From: Phytoseiulus persimilis | Lineage: Eukaryota; Arthropoda; Arachnida; Mesostigmata; Phytoseiidae | Direction: 5' to 3' | NCBI GenBank assembly: GCA_037576195.1 | Contig: CM075103.1 | Span: 1,984,001 to 2,048,000 of the forward strand | DNA length: 64,000 bases | Shown: positions 45,986-59,800 of the stretch, in pieces | Layout: the number at the start of each line of letters is the position of its first letter | Position numbering within the stretch: the stretch's first letter is position 1 | Program-made: the position numbers and the translations under genes | The notes under the pieces: generated by a model | What the model was told of the DNA's origin: nothing | Databases searched by the model: none | The model's input: only the letters and a program-made list of their open reading frames with translations

Positions 45986-46805
45986 GCCGCTCCTCTCTGG
46001 AATGAGAAAGGGGGGAGGGGAGCTGGACACCCGACTCCGCCATAGGCTCAGAAGGAACGGTCCCTCGACCACGGTCGAACAATCGAAAGGCTTTCCGTGT
46101 TCTTGGATCTTTCGCGCCTCTCACTCGCCGGAGCTAAAAACTGAGCCGAAGGAAGTATCGCCTCCACAGAGATTCAATTGATCCTCTCTTCCCGGCTCTC
46201 GCACTTAGTTGTTAATGAATGAATGGAGCCCCGTCTCGCTGCTGCTGGAGCGGTTACGACCGCCGCCGTCTCGAGCTCACGCCATTCGAGCTCAAAACCT
46301 CCTCCGGATCCTCTTTTCCGGGGTTCAGGAGCAGCAGGTGAGCAGCGGTAGAGATGGCCAGCCCGGCTCGGTATCACCTTCCCGCCGACATCGGATCGCT
46401 GCGTGGGCCTGATAGCAGACAACCGGGACAAGAGGTTCCGAGTGGAACGCGCGAAGCTTGCCAACGATTCGAGTGTGTGTGTGTGTGCTGCCGCTGATCG
46501 GCAGTTTCAATCCGACGGAGCTTCGAAGAAGAATGGCGCGGAGCTCAGGAGTCTTTACTTCCATCACAGCCATCGGTCGTCATCGTTGTCGAGAATTGGA
46601 GCCGAACCCACTGCAGCTGCCAGTCGGCCAACGAGCATCCAGTCTTCATATTTGAACAGAGCACGCTCAAATCCGCGAGTTCGTATTATTTTTCCACCTA
46701 AAGCCCTCCACCCCGTGTTTCCCGAAAACCGAGTCGCTCCGCCAGCTCTCGAGCTCGCTCACATCCACGGCCGCCGTCTACTTTTCTCGCCTTTTCTTTA
46801 TTCCG

Positions 46806-46832
46806 ATCATCATCATCGTCGTCGTCGTCGTC
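46806..46832 (+). repeat. Composite (ATC)4(GTC)5 repeat
   Basis: Four ATC units run directly into five GTC units, another array whose two halves differ by one base per unit. Confidence 0.9.
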
Positions 46833-48767
46833 GCCATCGACGAGCTCTGTGTGAACACTTGAGCTTAAATAAGTGCTGCAGCGGGAGCTTATGAAAAAAT
46901 GGATTGGCAGGCCAGCCAGCACGGAGCGGCAGACGACGAGCAGGATTCACGACGAGCTCCTCGCGTGGCATCGGGCTCAGCCCTGAGCCGCTGAATGAAT
47001 GATGATCGATCCGAGGTGTAGATTTCTCAGGCTCAACGAGTTCACCCCGGAAAGCGCTGCTGCAGTTTCCAAGATAAAACAAACGTTCTGTCTTTTCTTC
47101 GCACGGTTTATTTTCGAACGCTCATCGGCGAAAAAACTCGTCTCGGTAAACACCTCGACACGACGACGACCTAACGATCTGAAACCGATTCGAGCTCGAA
47201 CGGCTCGCTCGGCGGAAAGTGGGAAAACACTCGGCCCGCGCGAACGACTAAGTCCGGAGAATCGACGAGCTCGGAACACGAGCGGAAGATCCGGAGTTCG
47301 GTGCCCGCCGCCTGCGTTTCGCGGTCAGCTCGTGAACGAAAACTCTACGACAGCGGCGGAGATTCGCGAAAGCCGGACGACGGAGGAAGACCCGGGCGCC
47401 GTGCAGAAGATTTGGAAACAACGGACGAAGACCGCGCGTTCTCGGACGAAAACGTTTTCGGTTCGAAGCGCAGCGGGAACCCATTGAATGCCGGTGCCGC
47501 TGGATGTTTCAAAGAATGGCACTTGATCACCGCTGTTTCATCCAGTTAGCCGTCGGGCCAGACTTCTCCGGCCGTGTGTCGTGCCGCTAGTCCCACAAAT
47601 CGTAAATTCAACGAACATTTCTTGCAGAGTCGGAACGCATGGACTCAGACACTTCCAGTGAGAGTCAGTTCGTCAGTCGTGGCCGGTGGTGAGCGCAGAC
47701 ATAACGCAGAAAATTCGTCATTCGAACAAACTTCCCTCGTGTTCTCCACTTTCGTCCTCTGGCTGTCGGTGGCCGTTCTCGACGTCACGCGTAACGTCAG
47801 AGGCTGAGGCAGAACGGGTTCCCTGATGAACATCTAGAAGGTTGCCGGATCGCTTTGCAGAAAACGAGAAAACAATCGAAAGGGGCTGACACCTTTCCTG
47901 AAGATATCTCAGGGTTTCTTTATTTTTCTGCCATCGCCCGCATTGGCGTTTGATATCTATCGTCTCTGATGGCAGTTTCGGAATTGTTTCCCGTCGTTTC
48001 CATTGTGAGCGAGCGTCCGCGCGCGTAAGTGTTTTTGTATCGCAAATCAGAAAGCAAAAGGAGGAAAATGATGGAAAGCCGAAGAATTGAACGCCTGAAT
48101 ACCGTTGGAGTACCGCCCGACCTTGGGTTCAAGTCGTTTCATAGCTTCTGGTTTTGCGCGAGCCATTTCAAATCCGCTGAGCTCCGAGCGGTGGGCGCGG
48201 CGCCAAGTTTTCAATTAGTCGATTGAGAAATCCCGCCGAAATAGGAAATCGGTGACGCGGTGGTTATTATCGGGTTTCTGGCCGCGCGAACTCGTAGTTT
48301 TGTTGTGTCCCCGTTCGTTGGCAATGTAGAGGTCGGTCGGTCGCCGCTCTTTTCGATTATTCTCTGTGTCGAAGCAAAACTGGCGAGAAAAGGAGAGCCT
48401 CACGGAGAGCAACGGGACGCCATCCTTCACCGGCATGGACGCCGCGGAGAGCTCAGACGAGTGTAGTGACATTGAAACAACGACCCCACCAACGTCGTCC
48501 TTCTTTTTTCCTCCCTTAAGATGAATCTGCCTCTCTGAGTGAGCTAATGCGGACAATGCATCAAGACTTTTCAGTGCGATCGGCCGTCGCTCTTTTGTCT
48601 TCTGCTCACGCGGTTCCTCTCTCGAGGACTCCCCCGGCGCACTGTCAGGTCCCGCTTGGAAGGGTCACAGGGTAGAGGTGGAGCTTTGCTCGGGGTGAAT
48701 TTCCCTTTTTCGCGCGGGAATTTGTCTCTATCCGTGCCGTGTCGCCGTTCACTTTCCCTGCCCGAAT

Positions 48768-48807
48768 GTGCGTGCGTGCAAGCGTGCGTGCAAGCGTGCG
48801 TGCGTGC
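48768..48807 (+). repeat. GTGC repeat with AAGC interruptions
   Basis: GTGC units recur in blocks separated by AAGC, giving a higher-order repeat of about 12 bases. Confidence 0.85.
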
Positions 48808-49803
48808 CCGGCCGATCGCGGGCTCGCTGCGAGAGCCTTCACGCGGACGACCTGACGTTCGCATCAGTACTCGCAATGGTGGAATCCAAGCACTGCTGAT
48901 GGTTGTTGTCTACTGCCGTTACAACAAGCACTCTAGTGATATTCCCTCGGGCAACAGCTAAGCAAGACATCACGTCGAGGGAAGAAAATATCGTCTGCGA
49001 AGCACGCTCAGCACCTTCCAGAGGGAGCATTCCAAACTATCCGGAAACAATACAGCGCTGCGACCGGAGAACGAGCGAACCGCCGGCCGGTGATATCCGA
49101 TTCACGAACTACCTGAGATTTGGACTTTACGATCGCTTTCCACGAGCCACAATCGGCTGTCATCGAGCGCGGCCATGCAGACGATTCTGTCCCCTTGACG
49201 GACTCGGGAACCGGATTGCCTCGTCGTTACCCCTCAACGATGCTCCCAATCATGACATTAATGAATCGATCGGGCGAGCCCTCGGCCGATCTCGGACTCC
49301 GCTCGCACACCTTGTCGCTTTCGGGGACACGATCTCGCCACGGCAACCGCGGCAAATTAGTTAGCATTCATTTTTATTCGCTGAAACGATAAAAACAACG
49401 AGAAACTCTGCGGGTCTACTGATATGGCTCGGTGCACCCGGCAGCGTCGTCGTCGACCTCGTCATCAGCAGCCGCGACAGCAACTTCGGTCACAGGGAAG
49501 AAAAACGCGGCTATCTTCAGCTGTAGACACGATAAACGCCAGCCGGGCTCACACACTCATCTGCTCAGTCAGTTAGTCTGTTGCTCAGACAAAGTTCAGG
49601 TAAGCGGGCTGAGAAGATTCGTTCATCTCCGTTGCTTTGCCCGCCGTACGTTCGTCTGTCCGTCTCTCCGCTAGGTGCATCCGTGGCTCCGTCTTTCAGT
49701 GCAGCATTGCCTCTGGGGGGCCATCGGGCCTTGGTGACACCTGGTGCTGCTGTAACAGCGCTAGCTCAAGCTTCGTGATTTCTGATTCAGATTCTCTTCA
49801 TCT

Positions 49804-49823
49804 TCGTCGTCGTCGTCGTCGTC
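49804..49823 (+). repeat. (TCG)6 trinucleotide repeat
   Basis: Six perfect TCG units with a partial seventh. Confidence 0.92.
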
Positions 49824-50821
49824 TTACCGCTCCCCGACGGACAGACCCGTCGGCCGGCCGGTCGTTCGGTCGGTCAGCCCGCTCTGTCGCTTCAACGCTA
49901 CTTCTCACATCGAAATCCTATGGGAACGGCGACGACGACGGTCCAGCAGCGACAAAATTTGCCAGCAGCCCTAGTTCGGTTGGATCACGAACAGCGACGC
50001 TAGCAGCGTCCATCCGAAAACGACTCTGAGACCTATGTAGTAGTACGTTGGAGCCGTTTAAGTTTAGTAAGCGGCCTCTGACGTCGTTTGCCCCGCACCG
50101 CGTAGATCGTCGCGTAGCCCGTATTTGACGACTCAGCGGCGAAATCTCCTCGAACCGTTCCTTCTTCACGCTTGTTTCTCCCATGATTCGAAACTAAGAA
50201 GTATAAATGCTGCTCGGACAATCTGTTTCAATTTGGTTGAATTGAGCAGCTATTAATTAGCGAAGCACCCGGTTGAGCGCCGCATATTCTCCAACGGTCG
50301 GGCTTCTCATAGACGATTCCCCTGTCTATTCTTCCTTCCGTCTCGTTTTTTTTCGTTGTCACGATGGCCCATTTACAGTCACTCACTTGAGCCTGTTTTC
50401 TTCGTCTACAGCCAAACGAGCACCGATCGGGACTTTCGGACGTTTTTCCCTTCTGCTCTTGATTAGAACGGCTGCCGCGATAGTACGGCGGCTGCAGATC
50501 CGCGGGCATTCAACGCATTCACCGCTACACGAACAAGAGGAAGACCAACGCGGCCCGAACACGAATACTCGGTGTCTGAACCAGGACAGCCGGTGCATCA
50601 CCGGTCGCCGGAGGAATCGATAGCGAAAGTCTCCTCTAAATGAATACATCGCTCGCAGGTGATCCGACTAACGGGTGCGCGAATCATCTGGCGGGCTGGC
50701 ACGAAAGCAATCTCTCGTTCAGCTCGGGAGGGCGAATGAAAAGGCACTCAACAATTTGTTCAAGGATGATCGATGACACTTTTGATTCGATCCGGCAACA
50801 GCTCGGTGAGACTAATAACTG

Positions 50822-50859
50822 AGTCAGTCAGTCGATCAATCGATCGATCGATCGATCGG
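50822..50859 (+). repeat. GTCA and (ATCG)5 tetranucleotide repeat
   Basis: GTCA units lead into five perfect ATCG units at 50839-50858. ATCG repeats are self-complementary as CGAT, so the tract can fold on itself. Confidence 0.9.
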
Positions 50860-50870
50860 AAGTCGCTCAC

Positions 50871-51056
50871 GGAGCTTTTGTTCGCGCGCGTTTTTCATCC
50901 TCGAAAACTCTAACAGCCGCGATTTCTCCTCCTAGCGGAACGACGGCCAAGACGTCGCTGCTGATCGCCTCGGTTCCCTCCTCGGAGAAGCCCGCGGCGA
51001 TTTCCATCGACTGGAACTCGCGGAAATTCGTCAAGCTCTTGTCGACGATCTTGGTG
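50871..51056 (-). other. Exon-like open segment of unknown identity
   Basis: Acceptor tgctctctgtcaag and donor gtgagc enclose a frame of 61 whole codons, with one base at the start and two at the end. It reads TKIVDKSLTNFREFQSMEI and then GFSEEGTEAISSDVLAVV. The first forty codons almost all end in G or C (AAG, GAG, GAC, TTC, ATC), which is the strongest coding-type signal I saw outside the nephrin-like gene. The opposite strand is also open in mirror frame, so strand is not certain. No family recognised. Confidence 0.3.
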
Positions 51057-51437
51057 CTTGACAGAGAGCATGTTGGAGCGCTCGGAATGATCCCTCTCAC
51101 TCGGTTGGCACGATTTGCTCGATAACTCGCGGGAAGGGATGCGAACGAGCCCCCAGCGGCGAGCTCAGCGAATCGAACGCGAAGAGCAATTTGTATTTAT
51201 TTGTTCCGTTGCGGTCGCGGCGGCCGGTGGTACTTGCGGTGCTGGCAGTGGCTACGGCGGCGCGGCGTCGGCTCTGGTGATGTAAGCACAGCCCCGAATG
51301 GTCTGCATCGCCTCAACGAAACATACAATGCATGCCAATTGACTACTAATAGCAAACGAGAAGCTGTGCACGGAGAACAAGCATGCTCTTTCGGTGTCTA
51401 GGAGCCTGCATCGTTATGAGGGTGCCTGCATAATTAC

Positions 51438-51461
51438 TCGTCGTCGTCGTTGTTGTTGTTG
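51438..51461 (+). repeat. Composite (TCG)4(TTG)4 microsatellite
   Basis: Four TCG units run into four TTG units. On the minus strand this is CAA then CGA, the same pair of units as in the 4163 array. Confidence 0.93.
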
Positions 51462-54400
51462 TCCTGGTACTTGACGCCGTCTCCATCGTCGCGATTGTTG
51501 CGTTTGCAGTGGTGACGTAGTCGTGGTGCCAGTTCTCCTATCTGAATCCAATTGACGAGCAGAAAACCGCTACATCATCGTCACCGACCCAAATAGTTCG
51601 AACGTCAAAGTACTCATGTACATAGATGATGATGATGTACATGCGGGATGGAATCGGAAAAGGCGTCAGGTCGTAGTCGCTCGGAGGGGCCGAAGCAAGG
51701 TCCACGCCGTCTCACCCGGATGGAATCGCAGCTCGTATTCGGGAGTGGTAAGGTCCTGAGTGAGACGCTTTCTGGGCGGCCTCCAGGACTTGTGATGGGG
51801 GGAGCCTGTTTTGAGGCGAACTGAGCGAAAATCAGACAAAACATGATGGACGCGACTCAAATTGAGATCGAAAGCGGTTGACGCGATTGAAAATTAATGA
51901 AATTCAATCAACGTGCATCGGACCCTCATCCGGACCCTTGAAAAGTAACGAGGCCCCTCAACGGAGCCCGTTTCGGAATCCTCCCGCGCCGACTGGGCAA
52001 AGGGTTCCCATTGGATTGGCCATGAAGTAGGATGAGCTGCCAGAACGTAATATGAACTCAAGGTCAATCCAACTTGCTCGTCCGTCCGTTCGTTGTCCCG
52101 TTCCTCCCAGTCGCTAATTGGGAACGGAGGAAGGGTCTACAGCAGGAGGCCGCCGCACTGTCGGACAGGAACGCGCCCTGGAGGAAAGCACGGCTGAGAC
52201 AGAAATATGAGCGAGAGGAGATCACTAGGAGCTGCATGTATGAGACGAGCGTTGCGATACTTCGAAGATAAGCCGTCCGCAGGCTATCGCGCGGGCTACG
52301 ACGCTGCGGTTCTCAGCGATGTGAGGAAAATCGAGTCTCATTCGGTACTTCGATCCGAGAACGCGGGCGTCGTCGGATCGAAAATTGCTTTCCACGCTCT
52401 CAGACGGCAGCCGGTCGTCGTCGTTCGACATCGCAGCGAGTCGCTTTTGACACGACTCTCAGAGGGAGTCACCGTGCGCCAACAAAGCCACCCGACCGAG
52501 CCTCCGACGGCGGCTCGTCTGATTGCCGATTTGGCGAAGTCATTCATTCAGTAGGAAATGAGAAAATCGAGTTATGGTGTCCGACGCGACCACAGGGATG
52601 GGGCCAACTCGAAGCTCCTTCCTCGAGAGCCGCCTGATGGGCTATCTCTCTCGATTTCTTTTATTTTTCCACCTCCCACCCGAGCGGTGGGTTGTTTGTT
52701 GCGATTCCTCTCCTGTGGTTGACGACGCTGAGGGGGAGGCTTCTCTTGTAGTGAGCACCCGTTACACTTGACGACATTTGGCCTACGCAGTCCTAGGCCA
52801 TGGACGTTCGAGACGCCCGCGGACGAGGACACGATCGAAGAATCGCTCCGACGATTGTTGGTGATCCCTGGTTAACGGTCGCAACGATGTAATCCAGTCG
52901 ACGCGCCTCTAGTTACGCGAATTCATCATCGTGCAATGGACGTTCTGAGTCGGTGCGGCATCGCGGATAGGACCGGTCAGTCCCGTTGTTTCAATCTCGC
53001 CGAATATTTCTCAACGGGATCCAGGCCGCTCCAGGTTCTGTCGTCTGTTTGACCGCTGATCTGCCCTCGGGCTCTTCTTGGAAAATCACATCGTAAAATG
53101 TCGATCATCGCGGCTGAGGAGGGTGCTCAGCGACCGCTATAGCGGACGAACTTTGGGTTGTCTCCACTCGATAGTTCGCCTGCCAGAATCTTCTCAAAAC
53201 TTCCTGTTCCGCTGAGTCGCGCTGTGCCCCTCTCTCGTCAACGGCATATAGCTCGGAATCGATCGCGGCGACGAGTTGGCGTCTCAGGATGCGGAGGACC
53301 GTGCGAGCCCGTTCAGGACGACACAGGCCCAGTCGAGGTTCTCCTGTCCGCCGGATGCAGCGGTATCGCGAGCGGCAAACACAAAGCCCCTATGCAAATG
53401 TTAGAGCAGACAATGGCTCGGGACCTTGACCCCCTCCCCCCCGCCAGCCCCCTTTTTGTTGCCTCAGCTCTCGCTGATATTTTCTCCCCAAGTTCTCTCT
53501 TCGTCGTCATCTCCCGTTGCCCCTGCTCACCCCCATTTTGGAACCGACGACGTGGAAAGTTTGAGCTCCGCTGGATGACCGGTTCTGATGCATGGAGAAA
53601 CGGACGCACGGACGAACTTTCAGATGCGGACTGTTAGCGACAGCATCGGCGCAATGAAGGAGGCCGTAGCTGCAGAGGGTTGTCCCGTCCGTTGGAAGAA
53701 CCGTCGATTGAGGCTGGCGTCGACATAAGAGAAACATACTTTGGAACGTTAATGCAAATCGTGAACCTGGGGAATTTGGCAAACTGTTTCGTGCTGCCAT
53801 TGTCGCGGCTGTTGTCGTTTCGCTTTGTCTTTAATGAAGTTGTAACCTGTGCGAGGAATCCCCCGGGATAGACAGTGAGAGTCTATCCAGGTCTGACTGT
53901 GACGAACGGGCGGACGGATTGGACGAAGGACCGACTGAGTGTCGGACCGGTAGTGCCGCTTTGATGAGAATTCGGGTCGGCCTTTAGTTGAGGGGTTTTT
54001 TTTTTTGTTCGGATGGATCTGTTCGTCACTTTGCCGCGGGAGCGCTCTTCCGGCTCTCGATCGATGTCGACTGTCTCCCGCGGCCAGGTTCCTTACACGC
54101 GCTCGTAATGCACCAGAGATGGATTCGATCGGCTGCCCCGCCGTCTCGGCTCCGAAGATTACCACTGGATCCGAGTCTATCTCGGCGGCTTAACCCCAGC
54201 AAGAAGCGGATCTATTCCTATTCTCAGCGCCGTCTCCTCGCGACTCCTGTCCCTCCAGCGAATTCCTCGCCTGCCCCGACAATATACCCCCTCCCCTTTC
54301 CCCCGGGGCCGTCGGCTGGTGGGAGGTCTGGCTGCTTTACTTTTCGGAAGAAACGTACTCGACGGCTGACAGCGCGGCACGGGCAGCCATCAGTTCGACC

Positions 54401-56612
54401 GAAGCTCAGGAAGCGCTAACAACATCACGTCTCGCCCGAGCAGGCTCTCGCCCGGCCAGGAGATGGTTTTGAGGCTCGCTACTCCGTTGGTTACAGGAAG
54501 AGGGAACTGGGGAGGCCATTCGAAGGCCGTAAAGATCTCTTCAGCCATTTTCCCAGGCTCTCTCCCCGAACGAACGGAGACGGACATTTCCCTGTCTTCC
54601 ACCGAACCAAATGGGGACTTCATAGCCTTGAGAGAGTTCGTCGGCACTCACTCACTGAAGTGATTGCCCGTCCTCTGCGCGAACTGTGCAGCAGGACGAG
54701 GTGTCCTACACGTCAAACAAGACAGCGTGCACCTACCACTTGCGATCCGGGCACCGCAGCGGGAGGCAGGAAAAAAAAACGGTTCCCGCTACACGCGCTA
54801 CTATTCCGCACCGCCTCGAGTTAAGAGCGGCGGGAGTTCATCGATCCTTTTCCACCCGTCCGTCTTGGAGCTAGACCCAAGGCTTCGGCGGTCCAGAGCT
54901 CGCGTGATCGCTAGATCCGACTCCGAATTACCGGGTGCGCTTTCTCCTCTACTCTCGAATGTGACAAGTCGCGAGGAAACTTTCTCTTCTCCCGAGTCGG
55001 AATTGATCAACGAGCCGAACAAGAATATCCACAGGTCGTAGGAGTCGAACGTCGCGCGGCCGGCCAGGGAACGGCAGAGTAAGCCTCAACCGAGTTGAAA
55101 GGACAACCGATGGGAAGAGAATGATGGCGGGAGCGACGGGACACGGAGGCTATGGATATCCTATAGTTCTCTCACGAAGGACACTTCAAAAACGCGGCTC
55201 AATTATCGGACACCAAGAACCGACGTTGTACTCGCGCGAGACCGCTAGCTTCAGGGGTAATTGGCCAGTTCGTCGGCCGCGCACCGTTTCAAGCGGCTTC
55301 AGAGCGAAGCATCGCGGCCGCCCACAACTCGCCCTCATTTGAGCGATGCCAGAGCGTTGGAGAATCGGTGTCCCCGGAGCTCGTGTGTCGGGGGCTGTGT
55401 CGAGTGCACGCAGCACGGATGTGGGCGGGCGGGCACGCGCGCGTCCCTCGCTCGTGCATGCTGGCAAAATCTCAAACGTCGGCCGGCGGGTGAGCTCGGA
55501 AAGCTCAGCTGGAAATTCCTGAGCGAGGAAGTTTCCAATATGAGGCCAGGTGCAAATTTTCGAAGATTCGTCCGTCCGCTCCCCTGTGCTCGCTCAGCGG
55601 CTGCCTCCGCCGCCATCGGAGCTTAGTGGCGAAATTACACTTAATATATCGAAGCCACGGCCGTTGATTCACGATCACTGAAACAAGCAGACGAGCGGCA
55701 AGCTGGCGTCCGAATTCGGCGTCATAAATTCTCCTGGCCGAGCTCCTGTGTGAAAGAATCCCGGGCGAATTTCGAGGCGCCCCTCCGCTCCCTCAACCCT
55801 TGCCTGGCTCCAATTGAACTGCGCCCGCTCGCCAGCCAAACGAACGGGTGAGCCGAAAGAACCAACCGAGGAGGCAACGAGCGGCACCTCAAGCAAATTC
55901 AAAGAGTGTGCTCTCTTGAAAAGATTGTGCCGTTGTCCTTTCTTCTTCGCTCTCTGCTCGTTTTCAAATTGAAGCTCAGCCAGTTCTCCGAGCGGCTGCG
56001 GCGGCGGCGACAGATAGGGAGCCAGACGGTGCTCCGGCTTTCATTGGGAACAAAACGGTGCGCTTATTAAATAACTTATGTGATGGCAATGGCTCCGACG
56101 ACGGTGACGATGGAAAGCGGGGAGGGAGAGACAGAGAACGACGGAGATTTGATTAAGTTTTGATCGAGGTACAACATGCCGTCGACGACTGGATCGACCC
56201 GAGCGGAGAATATTGAGAGGAGAGCGGAGGCAAGCGAGAAGTTTCTTTGCCTGGGCTCAGCACCTCCAGGTCGGTTTTTTCGATAGCGCGATGGAAACAT
56301 TGATTCCGTCCGGTGTCGCTCAGGGCTCCCGACCCTGGCTCTCGAACACGGAATCATCGGTGCTGCGTACGTTCCGGTATCCTGCACCAAGATTTCCGCG
56401 GCATCGAGTTCTCGTGGCTCCGCAAACAATATTCGGTTCTCCATGCGTGCGTGCGTGCGGGCGGGCGTGTCTGCGTATGTTTGTTTATCTGACGGCGGCG
56501 CTGTATTCCTTTCTGTTCCTTCGCCTTGATCCACCGAGGTCAGTCCCGCGTTTTCCACTGTCCGTTGCTCCCAGACACGCACACAGCAGACACCCGGGGT
56601 AACGCCACTGCG

Positions 56613-56807
56613 ATGCGGACTGTTGCCGTCGTCGCGCTTATGCCCCTTTTCTGTCTGAGGCTGGCGTTGCCTTCGGGATATCAGCAATGCACTCCGTGGG
56701 CGCGTATCTCTCACTCGTGGTTTCCATCTACTTGTTGGCGTATCGTGACTGAGACCAGTGTTTCGTCGCGGCCAGAACAGCCGCCGCTGCGGCACTCGAT
56801 AAGATAA
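56613..56807 (+). other. Possible small secreted peptide frame (64 codons)
   Basis: From an ATG at 56613 the frame starts MRTVAVVALMPLFCLRLALP, a good signal-peptide shape. About 44 residues follow, with two cysteines, before a stop at 56807. There is no family match, no visible promoter and no conserved cysteine pattern. It is most likely chance. Confidence 0.12.
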
Positions 56808-59800
56808 GAATTAGTGTAAGCGGTGTTGCCATCTTGCCAGTACGGACGAAAGCAACAGCGTCAGCCGCAGCGGCGGCGGGACGAAAACGATACGAGTTCT
56901 GAAGAGACGACTATAAACGACCAAGGAGACCGTCGATGAAACCGCTCTGATCTCACCGGTTCTTCAGAGCAGAGGAGTCGAGGACATCGCTCTCACTATT
57001 TGAGAACAACGGCAGCTGGAAGATTGCGGCTCTGGGGACACTTTTGATCTGGGCGTTTTGTTGGGAATCGGCAGAACTCTGTTTCTTGGCATCCCACACC
57101 TTTGTTGAACGAGGCGCTGACCCAAGACGGAGGGGGCTACCTATACCGGGCAGACCACCGGAAACTGTACATGAACAGGAAAGCTAGCAAAATCCTTCAA
57201 GACTGGGACGAATAAGGCGAATCGCTCACTCGCAATTATCCCGAGTTCCTCGCAGCAACCTTTCGTGAAGGACGAAAGCTTCGATTATTTGTTTCGTTTT
57301 AAATAAGTTTTTTGTGACGCGCTGGCGAGGAGACGTCGCGTCGTCTGACCAGCGCTTGCCTCTTCGTCCCCGGATCACGAGGCGCGCGGTTCCAGCGGGC
57401 GATTGCCGGCCGGATCAATGGCTGTGGTGTTGGTTGTGGTGATGGCGGCGGTATCTCTTCCGTTAAGATGATCGATGTCTGTCCATCGTTTGGTCGTTCG
57501 TTTTGTTCGTTCCTACGATCACTTGCCCGTCGCCGCTGTTGCCGTTGTGACGGCAAGCCTGCCTGTCTGACTGACTGCCCGCTCGCCCGCCCGTCTCTTT
57601 GCGGTCCAAGGAACCGGCGTGGCAGATTTTTTTTTAGCTACAATGTGCAACGTCGGCGACCGTCGATTTCTGGAGCAGCAATAGCTCTGAGAGTTCTCGA
57701 TGTTCGCGGTTTACCGTTCGAGAACGGAGACGTTATCACCTGGCTAGAATACGGGCTACTCCACTTTTTTTTCCAGAGAGGAACACGACACTGCTGCTCG
57801 AGAGCTTCGACATGACGGATGTCAAGCCGAGGACCTCGCGGCGGCTCGGAACGTATTACGTGGGCCATTGCGTTCCTCCAAAGTGACAATGAAATACATG
57901 GATCGTCCTGGTTTCGAACTGGTTGTGTCATCGATGTACAGAAATCTCAGAATTTTGTCGGAATCGAGCGCCATACCGAGGGCAAAGACAGAATTCCGAA
58001 TCCAGTGGCAGTCAGGGCCTTCTGCAAGCGTCCTGAGCCAGCTGCCGGACGCACAGACGGTCGGGAGGACGGGCGACGAGGTCGTTGAGAGACGCCCGAG
58101 GGTCCTTGAGATGATCGGCCGATTGCGCGAAGTCCTCCCGGGTGCTGTCCCGCACGCTTCACAAGCAGTCACTGTGACTCTCTGTCGGACTGTCAACTCC
58201 TAACCCAACTATCTGTCGGTCCTTCTCGAGCTTTCAATCGCCTCCGCGGCTCCCCACCACGCTTCCACCGCCGGCACTCACTCACTTCCACTCGCTCGTC
58301 ATCCGAGCGACCTACCGAGTGAGCGACTTTCAAGGAGAGGAACGGCGGGCACAAGCGATTTTCGATCAATTGTCGCACAACCGGAGTGGTAGGCCCTTGA
58401 GGAGCGAAAGGAGTCTCGAGGAAGCGATGAACATACGAAGTGGAAACGAGGAGCTCCAGACAGAAGTCTGAAAAAGGTGTAACTCACTCCTCTACAGAGT
58501 TCCGCCTCGTTGAGCCTCGAAGATGTAGTTTCGGCGTTTCCATGCGACCTCCCCTCCCTCTGGTCTTTCCGCTTCATCGTGTCAACAGCGACGACAACGC
58601 ACAATCAGTTAGCGTGAATTACGGCCCAGGAGTGGAAGGATACAGGAGGAACTTCCGCGGTTGCCAACCTGTACCGCAGCCTCGTCCTGAACCCACCGAC
58701 CTCCACGTGGAGCGATTGGCGCTAAGAGTTCCGCACTCTCGGCGCTCGGGCACAACGACAGGGAACCCGCGGAACGCGGAACACAGCCGATGACAGAACT
58801 ATGAGCGTTGTGCTCACTTCTGGCCGGGTTGAGGTCTTTTTCGAGCTCATCCAGTCCGTCAGATGGTTTGACCGTCCGTCACTCAGGCCAGGTCTGAAGA
58901 AGAACGAAATTTGCTCCGAAGGGAAAAAAGAATTCGAGTTAGAAAGGAAGCCACAAAAGCCTTCTGCCAACAAGTTGACGTTCAGCTGTCAAATACTGCC
59001 AAACAGCTTCCGGCTCCTTTTACAGTACAGCGTCGAACGGCCTCATTCTTCTCTTCCAAGAGAGAATTCCAATAACCTTGGGAGGGAAGTCCTGAAAGTT
59101 TCTTCGCTCAGAACTCCTCTGTTATTCAAGGGGAGGGTGTGATTCGGAATGCTCCCGACAACTCCCAAACGGACCCATCGACGTCAGACGTCTTCACAAG
59201 AATATCGTGTCTAGCCGATCTTCTCCGTCTCGATGGGAGCAATTTCCGAAAGACGAGCCGCGAGATACGCATTCACCTCCATCGGTCGAACGCGGTGATT
59301 CCGAAGTACATATTCCGCTTCAAACTCCGCATGCCGCGCTTGGCTCCAGCTCTGGACCGCTTTTTGGATTAGTGTTGACGGGACGGTGATCCGAAACCCG
59401 AAAGATCTCTCTCCCAGCTCCCGATCGCACGCATTCGGTTCGATTCGTATCGACCGCCCACTCAGAGGAAGTCCTGATGTGGAATCGAGGTGTTTCATTG
59501 CGGCGCAGCCTTCGGGGAGAGGGACGAGAAGAAACGACGACCTGTCTATCCATCCGTCCAACGGTCCTCCTCGCCATCCTTCTGCAAGGAAGGAGTCAAG
59601 CAGAGGAGACGCTCAGGAAGCGGTGGGCAGATGGTACGTCGTGGGATCGCATCAAGATAGATTAGAGCAACATTAGTCAGAAGCAGTCTCCACGGGGGCG
59701 ACGTCCGGACGGCATTAAAGAAACAGGAACCACCAACGAAACAAACAAACAAACATCAGCGGAGTCAGCAACAACAGTTGCAATAGCAGCGGGACCAGCG

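Larger units (their letters stand above)
38873..50870. other. Gene-poor stretch, 12 kb
   Basis: No recognised gene, RNA or transposon. It is rich in homopolymer and short tandem repeats: C runs at 39994-40010, 43799-43810 and 45967-45985, (GCC)7 at 45465-45485, ATC/GTC at 46806-46832, GTGC units at 48768-48807 and TCG at 49804-49823. A plus-strand frame at 44576-45265 contains an Asp/Asn-rich part that comes from an imperfect GAT/AAC repeat near 45022-45070. Confidence 0.6.

Noticed and set aside
48768..48807. GTGC blocks with AAGC spacers, considered as a CRISPR-like array
   Set aside because: Units are 4 bases with no unique spacers, and the window is eukaryotic. It is a microsatellite.
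56076..56795. 239-codon minus-strand frame
   Set aside because: Low-information composition with many Arg, Ser and Thr, and no domain, signal or splice support.
57822..58196. Minus-strand frame containing FLYIDD, resembling the reverse transcriptase active-site motif
   Set aside because: None of the other reverse transcriptase blocks is present and the frame is short. A four-residue match is not evidence for a retroelement.
59139..59561. Protein-like frames on both strands near 59.2-59.4 kb
   Set aside because: The two frames mirror each other, as happens when one strand avoids stop complements. Neither has splice sites or a recognised domain.
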